Positions 1 through 9,399 are shown, counted from the stretch's first letter. The stretch: DNA of 64,000 nt from Pedobacter ghigonis (GCF_903166585.1 NZ_CAESCM010000014.1:116099-180098), one strand, 5' to 3'. Notes: generated by a model not told the origin, from the letters alone. Numbers and translations: made by a program.

Positions 1-2136
1 TACAACGCAGCCATAAACGGCGGAAGTGAGAAATCTAATTTCTACCTGAGTTTTAACTACCGCAATGCTGAAGGTATTGTATTGAATACCAAAACCCAGC
101 GTTACAACTTCAGGATAAACTCTGAACATGAGCTTGCGCCCTGGTTAAAGGTGGGCGAAAACCTATCATACAGTAACACCAACGGTAATGGCGCAAACAC
201 TAGCAGCGATTATACAGGTGCACTTTTATCGGCCATTTATTATCCAACCAACGGCACACCTTACAATGCCAATGGTAGTTTTGCAGGCTTGCCTGGCGGG
301 CAGTACGCCGGCGATTATGGCGATATCATTAACCCCGTAGCCGAATTGCAGCGTATAGATATCAACAACCCGGTTAATGTGTTGGTGGTAAATCCATATG
401 CTACACTTAAACTGGCAAAAGGATTAAGTTTCAGATCGAACCTGAGCATCACACGCTCATCTTCACAATTTAAAAGTTTTACCCCAAAAAGGCCCGAAGT
501 TGGTAAGCCGGTATTGAGCAACAGTTTGGTAGAAAGGGCAGATCAGGCTAACGATTTTCTGGCAGAGCAGGTGTTGAATTATAAAACCACTTTCGGTTCT
601 CATCAGCTTGATTTTACAGGTGGTTATACTTTCCAGAAAACCAAAAGCAATGGTCTGTATGCTTCTGGTGCTGGTTTTGACGATGAATCGGCACAATACC
701 GTTACCTGGTTAATGCTACGGTTATCCAGCCTTCTTCGAGCTATGCAGATGCCAAAGCATTATCTTCTCTTTTTGTAAGGGCAAATTACAATTACAAAGA
801 AAAATACCTTTTATCGTTAATTGGTCGCCGCGATGGATCATCGATGCTTACCAAAGAAAACAGGTTCAGGAACTATGGTTCAGTTTCGGCCGGTTGGACC
901 GTAAGTAAAGAGGATTTTCTTAAATCAGCTTCGTGGTTAACCGAATTAAAATTAAGGGGTAGTTACGGTATTCTGGGTAATTTGGGTAGTCTTTCATCAT
1001 CGGCAGTAAACCCGCTGTTAAGCGCTACACAAAGTTATTTCGGGCAAAGCCCAACCTTGCAAAATGGATATGTACAAACCATTCTTGCCAATAAAAACTT
1101 AACCTGGGCCGAAAGTAAACAGACCAATATTGGTTTGGATGCAACTGTTTTCGACCGTTTGAGCCTGGTAGCCGATTATTTTATTAAAGAAACCAATAAA
1201 ATGATCTTAACCCGCTCGTTACCCGGAACTGCCGGTTTAAACACGCAAACCATTAATGCAGGTTTGGTGAAGGATAAAGGTATTGAATTGGGCTTAACCT
1301 ATAACAGCAGCAAAAATGCAGCATTTACTTACTCGGTTAATGCAACTTTAACCAAACTGAACAATAAGGTTGAAGAATTAGCGCCCGGCTTGCAAAATAT
1401 TGCCGTGGGAACCAATTTCCGTAACGAGCTTGCACCATTATCTATCAATGTGGGACAGCCATTGTACAGTTATTATGTATTAAAAACCGAGGGGATTTTC
1501 CAGTCGCAGGCCGAAGCCGATAACTATAAAAATGCCAGCGGACAAAAAATACAACCCAATGCCAAGGCGGGTGATTTCAAATTTGCAGATTTAGATGGCA
1601 GTGGTTCAATCGACAGTAAAGACCGTTATTTTGCCGGAAGCGCTTACCCTGATTTTTCTTATGGAGTAAGTTTCAACGCCAGCTACAAAAACTTCGACTT
1701 TAACATTTTTGCACAAGGAGTACAAGGCAATAAGCTTTTCAATGCAGTAAAAAGAACTACATACAGCGCGAGCGGACCTTCGTATAATAAACTTGTAGGT
1801 ATTTTAGATGCCTGGTCGCCGGAAAACCCTGGAGGCAAAGTGCCAATTATCTCTACCAGCGATAGCAATGGTAACTTTAATGCATCTGATTTTTATATCG
1901 AAGATGGTTCTTACCTGCGCATCCGCAACGTAACCCTGGGTTATAGTCTGCCAAAACAATTGACCACTAAGCTCAGAACAGGTGCCATTAGGGTGTATGC
2001 AACCGCCAACAACTTGTTTACCATTACCAATTATTCGGGCTTCGATCCGGAGATCGGAATGGATAACAATGGTTTGGATGTTGGTCGCTACCCACAAGCC
2101 AGAAGCTTTATCCTTGGTTTAAGCGTTAATCTTTAA
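1..2136 (+). CDS. SusC/RagA-family TonB-linked outer-membrane transporter, 5' end outside window
   Basis: The reading frame is open from base 1, so the window begins inside the gene and the N-terminal plug is missing. About 711 residues remain: repeated amphipathic strands of an outer-membrane beta-barrel, with a SusC-typical C-terminus (GFDPEIG, then YPQARSFILGLSVNL). SusC proteins form the TonB-energised channel that imports substrate captured by the SusD lipoprotein acting as its lid. SusD follows after 12 bases, and a phosphatase fusion overlaps SusD, so the three are probably one transcript. Substrate cannot be read from the barrel itself; the neighbours suggest an organic phosphate or a phosphorylated glycan or lipid (inference). 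Confidence 0.93.
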   Translation, partial: YNAAINGGSEKSNFYLSFNYRNAEGIVLNTKTQRYNFRINSEHELAPWLKVGENLSYSNTNGNGANTSSDYTGALLSAIYYPTNGTPYNANGSFAGLPGGQYAGDYGDIINPVAELQRIDINNPVNVLVVNPYATLKLAKGLSFRSNLSITRSSSQFKSFTPKRPEVGKPVLSNSLVERADQANDFLAEQVLNYKTTFGSHQLDFTGGYTFQKTKSNGLYASGAGFDDESAQYRYLVNATVIQPSSSYADAKALSSLFVRANYNYKEKYLLSLIGRRDGSSMLTKENRFRNYGSVSAGWTVSKEDFLKSASWLTELKLRGSYGILGNLGSLSSSAVNPLLSATQSYFGQSPTLQNGYVQTILANKNLTWAESKQTNIGLDATVFDRLSLVADYFIKETNKMILTRSLPGTAGLNTQTINAGLVKDKGIELGLTYNSSKNAAFTYSVNATLTKLNNKVEELAPGLQNIAVGTNFRNELAPLSINVGQPLYSYYVLKTEGIFQSQAEADNYKNASGQKIQPNAKAGDFKFADLDGSGSIDSKDRYFAGSAYPDFSYGVSFNASYKNFDFNIFAQGVQGNKLFNAVKRTTYSASGPSYNKLVGILDAWSPENPGGKVPIISTSDSNGNFNASDFYIEDGSYLRIRNVTLGYSLPKQLTTKLRTGAIRVYATANNLFTITNYSGFDPEIGMDNNGLDVGRYPQARSFILGLSVNL

Positions 2137-2148
2137 TCTCACACAAAA

Positions 2149-3672
2149 ATGAAAACGAATATAAAATACCTGGCAGTAATTGCCGCAACCGTTTTTGCCT
2201 CGTGCACCAAACAGCTCGATATTGTACCTGAAGGTTCGCCATCGGCACAGAACTTCTGGAAAACCAAAGAAGATGCCATTAAAGCTGAAGGTGGCATGTA
2301 CGAAAAATACAACGAAGAAGATTATTATGGCCGTGGTATGTTCTGGTTTATCAATGCCAGCGATGATATGGTAACCGGCCGTAACAAGCCAGAGGCCGAT
2401 AACATTAAAAACTTTAACCGCAGTTATATTGGTGGGGGCTATACCGAATCGCAATGGAGCATGCGTTATGCCATTATAAAAAGGGCTAACGATATTATTA
2501 CCAATGTGCCCGGTATTAACATGGATGAAACCCTTAAAAAGCAAATCATTGGCGATGCTTACTTTAATGCCGGCCTGGTTTATTTTCAGCTGGCGGCCAA
2601 CTACGGAAACGATAAAGCTGGTGTACCCATTGTAACTCCTGATGCTGACCCTGCCGTAGCGGTGCCTCGTGCTAAAAACGTAAACGAAAATTACGATTAC
2701 ATCATCGGGCTCTTGTTAAAAGCTGCCGATAACCTGCCTTATTTTAAGGATATGAAAGCTTCAGATTATGGCAAAGCGCATAAAACTGCTGCCTGGGCTT
2801 ATTTATCGAAAGTATATTTATACAAAAAAGATTATGCCAATGCTGCAAAATATGCTGATATGGTAATCTCTTCTGGTCAGCACGATTTAATTACGACCAG
2901 TTTTGCCGATGTTTTTAAAGCTTCAAACAATTGGTCAAAAGAGTATATCTGGTCGGTTGTGTGTACGCCAAGTGGTGGTGGTACCGGTTGGGGCAGTAAA
3001 TTGCCTGGGGTAATGCTTACCAACAAGGCCTGGGGTATTTACAATGGCTGGGGTTATTATTTGCCAACAAAAGAGCTATACGATTCGTACGAAACCGGCG
3101 ATCAGCGTCGTGAGGCTACCATTTTGAAACCTGGCGATAAGTTTATGTTTTTTGGTGCTGAGCGCAGCTTTACCAAAGATGCAGGTGCAACATCTGATTA
3201 CCAGTTTAAAAAATACATGGAGCCTTTCACTTATGCTAATCCAATTCCTACGCATGTTAACCCGAATGGCGATAACGGAACTACCGATTTAAATGTACCT
3301 TTAATGCGTTATGCTGAGGTACTCTTGATCAAGGCCGAAGCGGCAATTAATTTAAGCGGTGCAGGTGCGGGCGATACTGAACTGAATAAAATCAGGATGC
3401 GGGCAGGACTTGGCATCAAATCGGGTATGACGATTGATGATTTAAAACGCGAAAGACGTAATGAGTTGGCTGGTGAATGGGCCGACCGTCACCGCGATTT
3501 GGTACGCTGGGGCGATGCACAGGCTGCTTATGCCAAACCTTTGCATAATTTAGATGGCAGCGTTATCTGGCCAGCCAGAAATTTCAATCCACAAGTGCAC
3601 GATGTTTGGGCCGTTCCGCAAAGGGAGATCGATAACAGTGCCGGAACGATAAAACAAAATGCAGGATGGTAA
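2149..3672 (+). CDS. SusD/RagB-family outer-membrane lipoprotein
   Basis: 507 residues with a lipoprotein signal peptide; the lipobox ends VFASC, so the modified Cys is about residue 19. The body shows SusD features: an N-terminal TPR-like helical region (AYFNAGLVYFQLAANYG; AYLSKVYLYKKDYANAAKYAD) and a C-terminal region with LMRYAEVLLIKAEAA followed by RERRNELAGEWADRHRDLVRWG. SusD proteins bind substrate at the cell surface and cap the SusC barrel. The gene starts 12 bases after susC, and its last 7 bases overlap the start of the phosphatase fusion gene, implying translational coupling. Confidence 0.95.
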   Translation: MKTNIKYLAVIAATVFASCTKQLDIVPEGSPSAQNFWKTKEDAIKAEGGMYEKYNEEDYYGRGMFWFINASDDMVTGRNKPEADNIKNFNRSYIGGGYTESQWSMRYAIIKRANDIITNVPGINMDETLKKQIIGDAYFNAGLVYFQLAANYGNDKAGVPIVTPDADPAVAVPRAKNVNENYDYIIGLLLKAADNLPYFKDMKASDYGKAHKTAAWAYLSKVYLYKKDYANAAKYADMVISSGQHDLITTSFADVFKASNNWSKEYIWSVVCTPSGGGTGWGSKLPGVMLTNKAWGIYNGWGYYLPTKELYDSYETGDQRREATILKPGDKFMFFGAERSFTKDAGATSDYQFKKYMEPFTYANPIPTHVNPNGDNGTTDLNVPLMRYAEVLLIKAEAAINLSGAGAGDTELNKIRMRAGLGIKSGMTIDDLKRERRNELAGEWADRHRDLVRWGDAQAAYAKPLHNLDGSVIWPARNFNPQVHDVWAVPQREIDNSAGTIKQNAGW

Positions 3673-5522
3673 AAAGACTTGGTTTAATGTGCCTTCTGGG
3701 CATGGTTGGTTTAGGCTTTCAGCCGCTTTATGCGCAGCAAAAACTTACGGCCAATCAGGCGCATAGTCACAACGATTATAAACAACAAATTCCGCTGCTT
3801 ACCGCTTATTATGCTGGTATGGGCTCCATTGAGGCCGATATATTTTATCGCGATGGTGAATTGTTTGTTGCACATGAGCGCTCGGAGATTAAACCCGGGC
3901 GCACTTTACAGCAACTGTACCTCGATCCGCTGGCTCAATTGTTTAAAGAAAACGGCAATCATTCTTATCTGGATGCTAAACAAAAGCTTCAGCTGGTAAT
4001 TGATATTAAAGAAGACCATGTGCATGCCTTGAATAAACTGGTGGAAACTGTTAAGGCTTATGGTGCCATATTTGATCAGAAACAAAATCCTGATGCCATT
4101 AAACTGGTTATTAGTGGAGATGTGCCTGCTGCCGACCATTTTAGTGATTATCCGGAAATCATTTCTTTTGATGGCCGGCCAGAGAAAAGTTATAACAGTG
4201 CCCAGCTGGCACGTATAGCCATGATTAGCGATGACATGGCCCATTATGCAGCTTGGAATGGGAAGGGAACACCCACACCACCTGATTTAGAAAAGCTGAC
4301 TGCTGTGGTGGCGAAGGCACACCAAATGGGCAAACCTTTCCGCTTTTGGAATACGAAAGATAGTCCGAATACCTGGAAAGAGCTGGAGCGGATAGGGGTA
4401 GATTGGATTGGTACTGATCATCCTGAAAATTTAAAAGCATTTTACCAGAACCGGGCAAAGCAGGAATACACCAGTCCGAAAGCTTATGTGCCTTACCAGC
4501 CTACTTATAAAAGCGATGGTGCAAGCCGTAAGGCCAAAAATGTAATTCTTCTCATTGGCGATGGAATGGGCCTGGCACAAATTCAGGCCGGCCTTAGTGC
4601 TAACTTTGGCTTATCGAATTTAGCTAACCTGAAGCATATCGGTTTTTCGCGTACCGAGGCAGTAAATTCTGATTTTACTGATTCGGCCGCGGGTGCAACT
4701 GCAATGGCTACCGGTCATAAAACGAATAACCGCTACATCAGTCTGGATGCCCAGGGGCGTAAACTCACCCGGATTCCGGATACGCTGGCCAGGTTTGGGA
4801 TAAAAAGCGGCATTATTAGCAGTGGCGATATTACCGATGCCACACCTGCTGCCTTTTATGCGCAGCAAATAGAACGGACCATGAGCAAGCAGATTGCCGC
4901 CGACCTGCTAAACAGCCATGTGGATATTCTGGTGGGATCTAACCGCAAAAGCTTTATTGGCAATACCGATGCGGGTTTAATGGATAAACTGGCACAAAAA
5001 GGCTATAGCTACCGTACCAACCTGGATGAATTTGCAACAGCTAAAACCGGTAAACAGCTGGTGCTTTTGGCCGATTCGGCTACGCGTAAGGTGTTGGAGG
5101 GCAGGGGCAACATGCTGCAAACTTCATTGCTGAAAACCATTCAGCTGCTTTCGGCCAATCCAAAGGGCTTCTTTATTATGGCTGAGGGTGCACAGATCGA
5201 TCATGGTGGTCATGCCAACGATTTACCTTTTGCGGTAACTGAACAACAGGATTTCGACCGTTTGGTGGGAGAGGCGATCAAATTTGCCGATCGAGATGGG
5301 GAAACACTGGTAATTGTAACTGCTGATCATGAAACTGGTGGACTTTCGCTTTTAGATGCATCATACAAAAAAGGAATGGTAAGGGGCAATTTCAGCACTG
5401 ACGATCATACCAATATTATGGTTCCTATATTTGCTTACGGGCCAGGCGCTAATGCATTTATGGGCGTATATCCGAATAATAGCATTTTCGATAAGATTAT
5501 TAAGGCTTACGGGTTAAAATAA
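3666..5522 (+). CDS. Secreted two-domain GDPD-like phosphodiesterase / alkaline phosphatase fusion
   Basis: 618 residues with a Sec signal peptide (cleavage near PLYAQ). Residues ~30-265 resemble the glycerophosphodiester phosphodiesterase/PI-PLC-like fold (AIM6-like): AHSHNDYKQQIPLL, SIEADIFYRDGELFVAHE, LVIDIKED and WIGTDHPEN. Residues ~288-618 are an alkaline phosphatase: metal site LIGDGMG, nucleophile Ser340 in DSAAGATAMATG, then TDATPAAF, AQIDHGGHAND and VTADHETGG. The likely role is two-step release of phosphate from phosphodiesters in the periplasm or at the surface: the first domain yields a monoester and the second removes phosphate. The start overlaps the upstream SusD by 7 bases, tying it to that SusCD pair. 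Domain functions come from family resemblance; the actual substrate is unknown. Confidence 0.88.
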   Translation: MVKRLGLMCLLGMVGLGFQPLYAQQKLTANQAHSHNDYKQQIPLLTAYYAGMGSIEADIFYRDGELFVAHERSEIKPGRTLQQLYLDPLAQLFKENGNHSYLDAKQKLQLVIDIKEDHVHALNKLVETVKAYGAIFDQKQNPDAIKLVISGDVPAADHFSDYPEIISFDGRPEKSYNSAQLARIAMISDDMAHYAAWNGKGTPTPPDLEKLTAVVAKAHQMGKPFRFWNTKDSPNTWKELERIGVDWIGTDHPENLKAFYQNRAKQEYTSPKAYVPYQPTYKSDGASRKAKNVILLIGDGMGLAQIQAGLSANFGLSNLANLKHIGFSRTEAVNSDFTDSAAGATAMATGHKTNNRYISLDAQGRKLTRIPDTLARFGIKSGIISSGDITDATPAAFYAQQIERTMSKQIAADLLNSHVDILVGSNRKSFIGNTDAGLMDKLAQKGYSYRTNLDEFATAKTGKQLVLLADSATRKVLEGRGNMLQTSLLKTIQLLSANPKGFFIMAEGAQIDHGGHANDLPFAVTEQQDFDRLVGEAIKFADRDGETLVIVTADHETGGLSLLDASYKKGMVRGNFSTDDHTNIMVPIFAYGPGANAFMGVYPNNSIFDKIIKAYGLK

Positions 5523-5529
5523 AGGGGTT

Positions 5530-5668
5530 TTACCACAAAGGCACGAAGCACACAAAGACTATTTTTCCGTGCTTTCTGTGTCTCCGCGGCTATTTTCCTA
5601 TAGTTTTGCCACGGAGGTACGGAGCTCACGGAGGGAGATATTTCTTTCTGCTTTTGTGTCTTGGTGGT
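5530..5668. repeat. Intergenic inverted-repeat element (ccac-rGGCAC type)
   Basis: In the 323-base gap after the phosphatase there are two imperfect inverted pairs. CCACAAAGGCAC near 5532 faces a CTGTGTCTCCGCGG arm near 5576. CCACGGAGGTACGGAG near 5609 faces a TTTTGTGTCTTGGTGG arm near 5652. The same word family recurs around 55394-55479. This looks like a dispersed non-coding hairpin element; short ORFs across it are repeat translation. Confidence 0.5.
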
Positions 5669-5815
5669 TATTTTATAATGTGCTGCATGTTAATTGTGTA
5701 GCACGTTTCGCGTTAAAAACGCTTTGTTATTCCACGCTGAGTGGAGTGCTGAGTTTTCGTGGCTATGTGCCTTCTCAATTGCTTAGGAATTAACATTCAA
5801 TACACATTCGGAACT

Positions 5816-5823
5816 TAAATTTG
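5816..5823 (+). promoter_or_regulatory. Bacteroidota -7 element TAAATTTG
   Basis: An exact TAnnTTTG match lies 22 bases before the ATG at 5846. No clear -33 TTTG is seen. It supports 5846, not 5941, as the original start of the metallophosphoesterase gene. Confidence 0.4.
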
Positions 5824-5845
5824 CGCGATTTAATAATCAATACAC

Positions 5846-5959
5846 ATGCAAAGAAGAAAAGCATTAAGAAATATAGGCGGCCTTTTACTACTGCCATCGT
5901 TAAGTAACGCCATTACTGTAGTAGATCAGAAACCAGTGTATTGCGTGTTGCACATATAA
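5846..5959 (+). other. Orphaned signal-peptide start of the metallophosphoesterase gene
   Basis: An ATG at 5846 opens a frame encoding MQRRKALRNIGGLLLLPSLS, a basic n-region plus hydrophobic core typical of an export signal. It runs into a stop at 5957 while overlapping, in another frame, the first conserved motif of the phosphoesterase (LRVAHITDIHL). One extra T near 5939-5942 would join the two frames as KPVYLRVAHITDIHL. This is therefore the displaced 5' end of the following gene rather than a separate peptide. Confidence 0.65.
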
Positions 5960-6750
5960 CCGATATTCATTTGAAGAACGATTTGGATGCGCCAAAGAAG
6001 TTTACCCAATGCCTGCATCACCTGCAACAGCAATCGCCAAAGGTGAACCTGGTTTTAAATGGCGGCGATATGGTGTTTGATATGAACAAGGAACAAATTG
6101 GTACCATAAACGACCAATGGAAGCTATTTATGGACACCGTTAAAAACGAATCCAATATTCAAACACAGTATTGCCTCGGTAACCACAATATCTGGTGGAA
6201 TGAAGACAGTAAAGCTGATGCTTTTTACGGTAAGAAATATTCGATGGATAAGCTTGAACTGGCAAAACCCTACTACAGTTTTATAAAAGCAGGCTGGAAG
6301 TTTATTGTTTTAGATAGCACCCACCTGGATATTGATAATACCTGGTACATCGGCAAACTGGGTGAGGAGCAGTTTAACTGGCTTGCTGAAGAGTTGAAGG
6401 CCACCCCTAAAGAAACTCCTGTTTTGGTTATGTCGCACATTCCAATTCTCACTGCCTTGTTAATGATTGAAGATGATATTGTAAACAAATGGACCATGCT
6501 GGGAGGTGATATGCATACCGATACCGCCAAAATTATCAATCTTTTTTATCAGCATCCTAACGTAAAGCTTTGTCTGAGCGGTCACCTGCACATGCGCGAC
6601 AAGGTAATTTACAACGGGGTAACCTATCTGTGCAATGGTGCGGTATCGGGTGCCTGGTGGAAAGGAAACCGAAGAGAAACTGCACCGGGTTATGGCCTTA
6701 TTGATCTTTTTGCCGACGGTACTTTTGAAGAAAGTTATGTGAATTATTAG
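5941..6750 (+). CDS. Calcineurin-like metallophosphoesterase, probably frameshifted at its 5' end
   Basis: A complete metallophosphoesterase domain is present: TDIHL, NGGDMVFD, CLGNHNIWW, MSHIPI and SGHLHMRD supply the Asp, His and Asn ligands of the dimetal site. The only start in this frame is a TTG at 5941, directly at the first catalytic strand, with no room for a signal peptide. A good signal peptide exists in another frame from 5846. A one-base deletion near 5940 best explains this, and then the full gene is 5846-6750. Either the gene is recently inactivated, or the base is a sequencing error. The family hydrolyses phosphomono- or diesters; with the upstream alkaline phosphatase it fits a phosphate-scavenging context (inference). 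Confidence 0.75.
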   Translation: MRVAHITDIHLKNDLDAPKKFTQCLHHLQQQSPKVNLVLNGGDMVFDMNKEQIGTINDQWKLFMDTVKNESNIQTQYCLGNHNIWWNEDSKADAFYGKKYSMDKLELAKPYYSFIKAGWKFIVLDSTHLDIDNTWYIGKLGEEQFNWLAEELKATPKETPVLVMSHIPILTALLMIEDDIVNKWTMLGGDMHTDTAKIINLFYQHPNVKLCLSGHLHMRDKVIYNGVTYLCNGAVSGAWWKGNRRETAPGYGLIDLFADGTFEESYVNY

Positions 6751-6828
6751 TGTTGGCAAACAACGCCTTTCAATAACCGAAGCACGTTACTTCATAGAGC
6801 ATTCGAAATTCAAGACTACGCTAATAAA

Positions 6829-6864
6829 AAAGCAAAGGCAGGTGTATTTCCTGCCTTTTGCTTT
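6829..6864. terminator. Bidirectional terminator hairpin
   Basis: AAAGCAAAGGCAGG (6829-6842) pairs with CCTGCCTTTTGCTTT (6850-6864) with one bulged T. It lies between the convergent phosphoesterase and lipoprotein genes, and A and T runs flank the stem. Confidence 0.75.
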
Positions 6865-6899
6865 AAATCTGTAATTATATTTTTAAAAAGTCTGATATC

Positions 6900-7982
6900 T
6901 TATTGAAAGTACTTCGAAAGGTCGGTTATTTTACCTGAGAAATAAGTACTTCTTGTGTTTGCTAAAGCATTTTTAGTATCATTAATTACAAACAACTTCG
7001 ACTTACCGGCTTCAAAAATAATTTCGCCATAGCGACCTTCATTGAGTTTAAACGGGAAGGTAGCCAATACAAAAGGAGCACTGGTTGTTGTATAGGGAAC
7101 GGTATTGGTGCCTTTTTCAACTATATCGAAACTATATATGTAACTGGCATCTGGTAGGGGTGGTAGCTCTATCTGGTTAAAGGAACCATCTTTTAGTAGC
7201 GTAAACCTAAGTTCGGGCAATACTTTTATGCCGGCAGTAGCGTATGCTGCAGTCGACAGCGGTTTAAGCCTGGTGTAAAATACCAGATCTACATCCACAT
7301 TTTTAAACTGTGGAAGAAATACGGTTTCAAATTTAGCCTTAATTACCATATTGGCCGGATTTAATGGTGGATCGAGCTTTACATTATCTGCTATTTTTAT
7401 TCCATCAAAGAAGAAATTGATGTTCTGGCGTGGAGTAGCCGATTCGATTGTTTTGGTTAACAGAATAGTTGTTTCGCCTTTTTTGCGCACGGTGATTTCT
7501 CTGGTAGTACCTTTATCAATCAGGATAGGTGAGAGGTTATCTACTTTACCGGTACCGGATAAGAATACATTTCCATCTACCAGAAATTCGAGCTCGCCAG
7601 AGAGCGCGTAGCCCTTAATGCCCAACGAAACGGAAGTGTTGTATATTTTAGTGCCATCGTAAAAAATACTGATGTTCTGATCAAATGGCACTGCAGTGAT
7701 GGTTTTGGTGAGTAATATTTCAGTTGAACCTTTTTTTCTGACTTTCAAAGTAGCCTGCTGATCTTTTACGGTAAGCAGGGTTTTTACATTAATGCCTCCT
7801 GCAGGCGGGCTGGCTATTACACTGTCTTTATACAGATATTCCAGCTCAACATTACTTGCACCGGTAACGTTTAACTGAATGATTTTAACTGGTTCGGGTT
7901 GGAGTAGTTCTGCCTTGCGACAGGATAAACTTAATGCGGCGATGGCCGAAAGCAGGAAAAGGGTAAATATTTTAAGTTTCAT
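6900..7982 (-). CDS. Lipoprotein with two tandem related domains, function unknown
   Basis: The start is placed at 7982, giving MKLKIFTLFLLSAIAALSLSC, a good lipoprotein signal; a longer frame to 8048 would start inside a terminator hairpin. About 360 residues. Two tandem copies of a ~75-residue unit are visible: one has VRKKGSTEILLTKTI and QNISIFYDGTKIYN, the next VRKKGETTILLTKTI and QNINFFFDGIKIADN. The C-terminal third is different. No enzyme motif is recognised. It is probably anchored in the outer membrane, as Bacteroidota lipoproteins often are. It follows the beta-helix lipoprotein gene on the same strand, with a terminator hairpin between them. Confidence 0.8.
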   Translation of the reverse strand: MKLKIFTLFLLSAIAALSLSCRKAELLQPEPVKIIQLNVTGASNVELEYLYKDSVIASPPAGGINVKTLLTVKDQQATLKVRKKGSTEILLTKTITAVPFDQNISIFYDGTKIYNTSVSLGIKGYALSGELEFLVDGNVFLSGTGKVDNLSPILIDKGTTREITVRKKGETTILLTKTIESATPRQNINFFFDGIKIADNVKLDPPLNPANMVIKAKFETVFLPQFKNVDVDLVFYTRLKPLSTAAYATAGIKVLPELRFTLLKDGSFNQIELPPLPDASYIYSFDIVEKGTNTVPYTTTSAPFVLATFPFKLNEGRYGEIIFEAGKSKLFVINDTKNALANTRSTYFSGKITDLSKYFQ

Positions 7983-8033
7983 ATAAAGGTTACTTATCAT
8001 TTTAGAACAGCATTGTGCCGTTTTTATCATAAA

Positions 8034-8060
8034 GAGACCGTACCCCATGGGTACAGCCTC
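8034..8060 (-). terminator. Strong hairpin terminator of the beta-helix lipoprotein gene
   Basis: A 12-bp stem, with two G-T wobbles when read as RNA, closes a 3-base ATG loop. On the minus strand GAGGCTGTACCC pairs with GGGTACGGTCTC and is followed by TTTATG. It lies 23 bases past the stop at 8083. Confidence 0.6.
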
Positions 8061-8082
8061 TTCTGATTAAGAGAGAAAAATA

Positions 8083-9399
8083 TTAGAATACAAGTTTTGA
8101 CCAACCAGCAGCCCAGCTCGGTAAAGTAACTGTAGCCGGAGAACCTGGTGTATTGTACCATGGTTGTGTAACACCAAAAGCACTGGCGTTGGTTGCGTTA
8201 ACAACTAAAGTGTTGCTACCGCCATCAACATAAGTACCAACAGCAGCTGTGATTGAATTGGTGAAACCGTGAACAGATGTGCTAGAGATATCTGAAAGAC
8301 TTGCATTAGCATCACCATCGAAAGCAATACCAGTATTGTAACCAGATACAATTACACCGATTAAACTAACTTCCGAACCTCTACGCTCGCGGATACCGCT
8401 ACGGTAACCTAAACCAGAGATACCACTGGTGTTTTCAGTTCCGAAAATGCTTACGTTTTGTAAAGTTGGGTGTGTTTTAGGGGTTAAGCTAAATGTAGCA
8501 TCTTCAGCAGGAGCATTGTTATCAGATTCGATACCGTTCGAATCACTGTTACCACCGCTTGTGCTGTGTGTAGCATTTTTATCGGCAATGGCTACACAGT
8601 CACTTAATATACCGGTAAAACCGTTATCGAAATCAAACTGATCATCATCAGAAGCTAAAGCAATTAAATTGCTTGGGCTAACGGTACCACCGAAAAATTC
8701 GAATCCATCATCTAAACCATAAGAAACCTGTACGTGATCGATTGTAGTACCACTACCAACACCACCTAAAGTTAAACCGTTAACCTCTACGTTTGCTGCT
8801 AACTGGAAACCTGCATATTCAATACGTACGTATTGTAAAGTACCGCGGTTATCTTCGTCATTTGTGCCTCCATAGTAGAATTTATCCTCATTGGCTAAAC
8901 CTTCAATCAGCTTGCTGTTAACGTTAATTTTTGCGTTACCTAAAACAATTACACCACCAAAATCGCCAGGCGTACCGGTTGTACCTGCGTTACCATCTAA
9001 AAGGTTACGGCTGGTAAATACGATTGGGTTTTCGGCTGTACCAATTGCGCTGATGTTACCGTCTTTTGCAACTACCAAAACACCATTTTGTACACCTGGT
9101 GTATTTACCGAAGCTTTGATGTAAGTACCGGCCTGGATGGTTAAGGTTGCACCATTTCTAACGGTTACCACACCACTTAGTTCGTAAACGTTTCCTGCGG
9201 TCCAGGTTACAGAGCTGGTAATGTCTCCGCTTACGGTTACTACTGGTAAAGATGATTGTGCGTAATCTGCTGCCGAAGTGCTGCGGTTACCGAATGCATC
9301 AGAACCACCTTCGTTTTTTTTACAAGCTGTAAATGAAACAGCAACAATTGATAATAGGCCGATTAAATTTTTTAAGTTTTTCATGTTTTTGTTTTCCAT
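8083..9399 (-). CDS. Predicted right-handed beta-helix surface lipoprotein
   Basis: 438 residues; an internal ATG at 9384 (MKNLKNLIGLLSIVAVSFTAC) gives an equally good lipoprotein signal and may be the true start. After the signal the sequence is rich in short Gly/Asn/Val strands in a regular rhythm (VVTVRNGATLTIQAGTYIKA; NPIVFTSRNLLDGNAG; GVIVLGNAKINVNSKLIEGL; LQYVRIEYAGFQL; TIDHVQVSYGLDDGFEFFGG). This is the pattern of a parallel beta-helix. No catalytic residues are claimed. It is immediately downstream of a TonB receptor on the same strand, which suggests that it is the receptor's surface partner, in the position a SusD would hold (inference). Confidence 0.8.
   Translation of the reverse strand: MENKNMKNLKNLIGLLSIVAVSFTACKKNEGGSDAFGNRSTSAADYAQSSLPVVTVSGDITSSVTWTAGNVYELSGVVTVRNGATLTIQAGTYIKASVNTPGVQNGVLVVAKDGNISAIGTAENPIVFTSRNLLDGNAGTTGTPGDFGGVIVLGNAKINVNSKLIEGLANEDKFYYGGTNDEDNRGTLQYVRIEYAGFQLAANVEVNGLTLGGVGSGTTIDHVQVSYGLDDGFEFFGGTVSPSNLIALASDDDQFDFDNGFTGILSDCVAIADKNATHSTSGGNSDSNGIESDNNAPAEDATFSLTPKTHPTLQNVSIFGTENTSGISGLGYRSGIRERRGSEVSLIGVIVSGYNTGIAFDGDANASLSDISSTSVHGFTNSITAAVGTYVDGGSNTLVVNATNASAFGVTQPWYNTPGSPATVTLPSWAAGWSKLVF

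Noticed and set aside
5569..5793. 74-codon ORF after the phosphatase fusion
   Set aside because: It lies in the inverted-repeat element; composition is repeat-derived.
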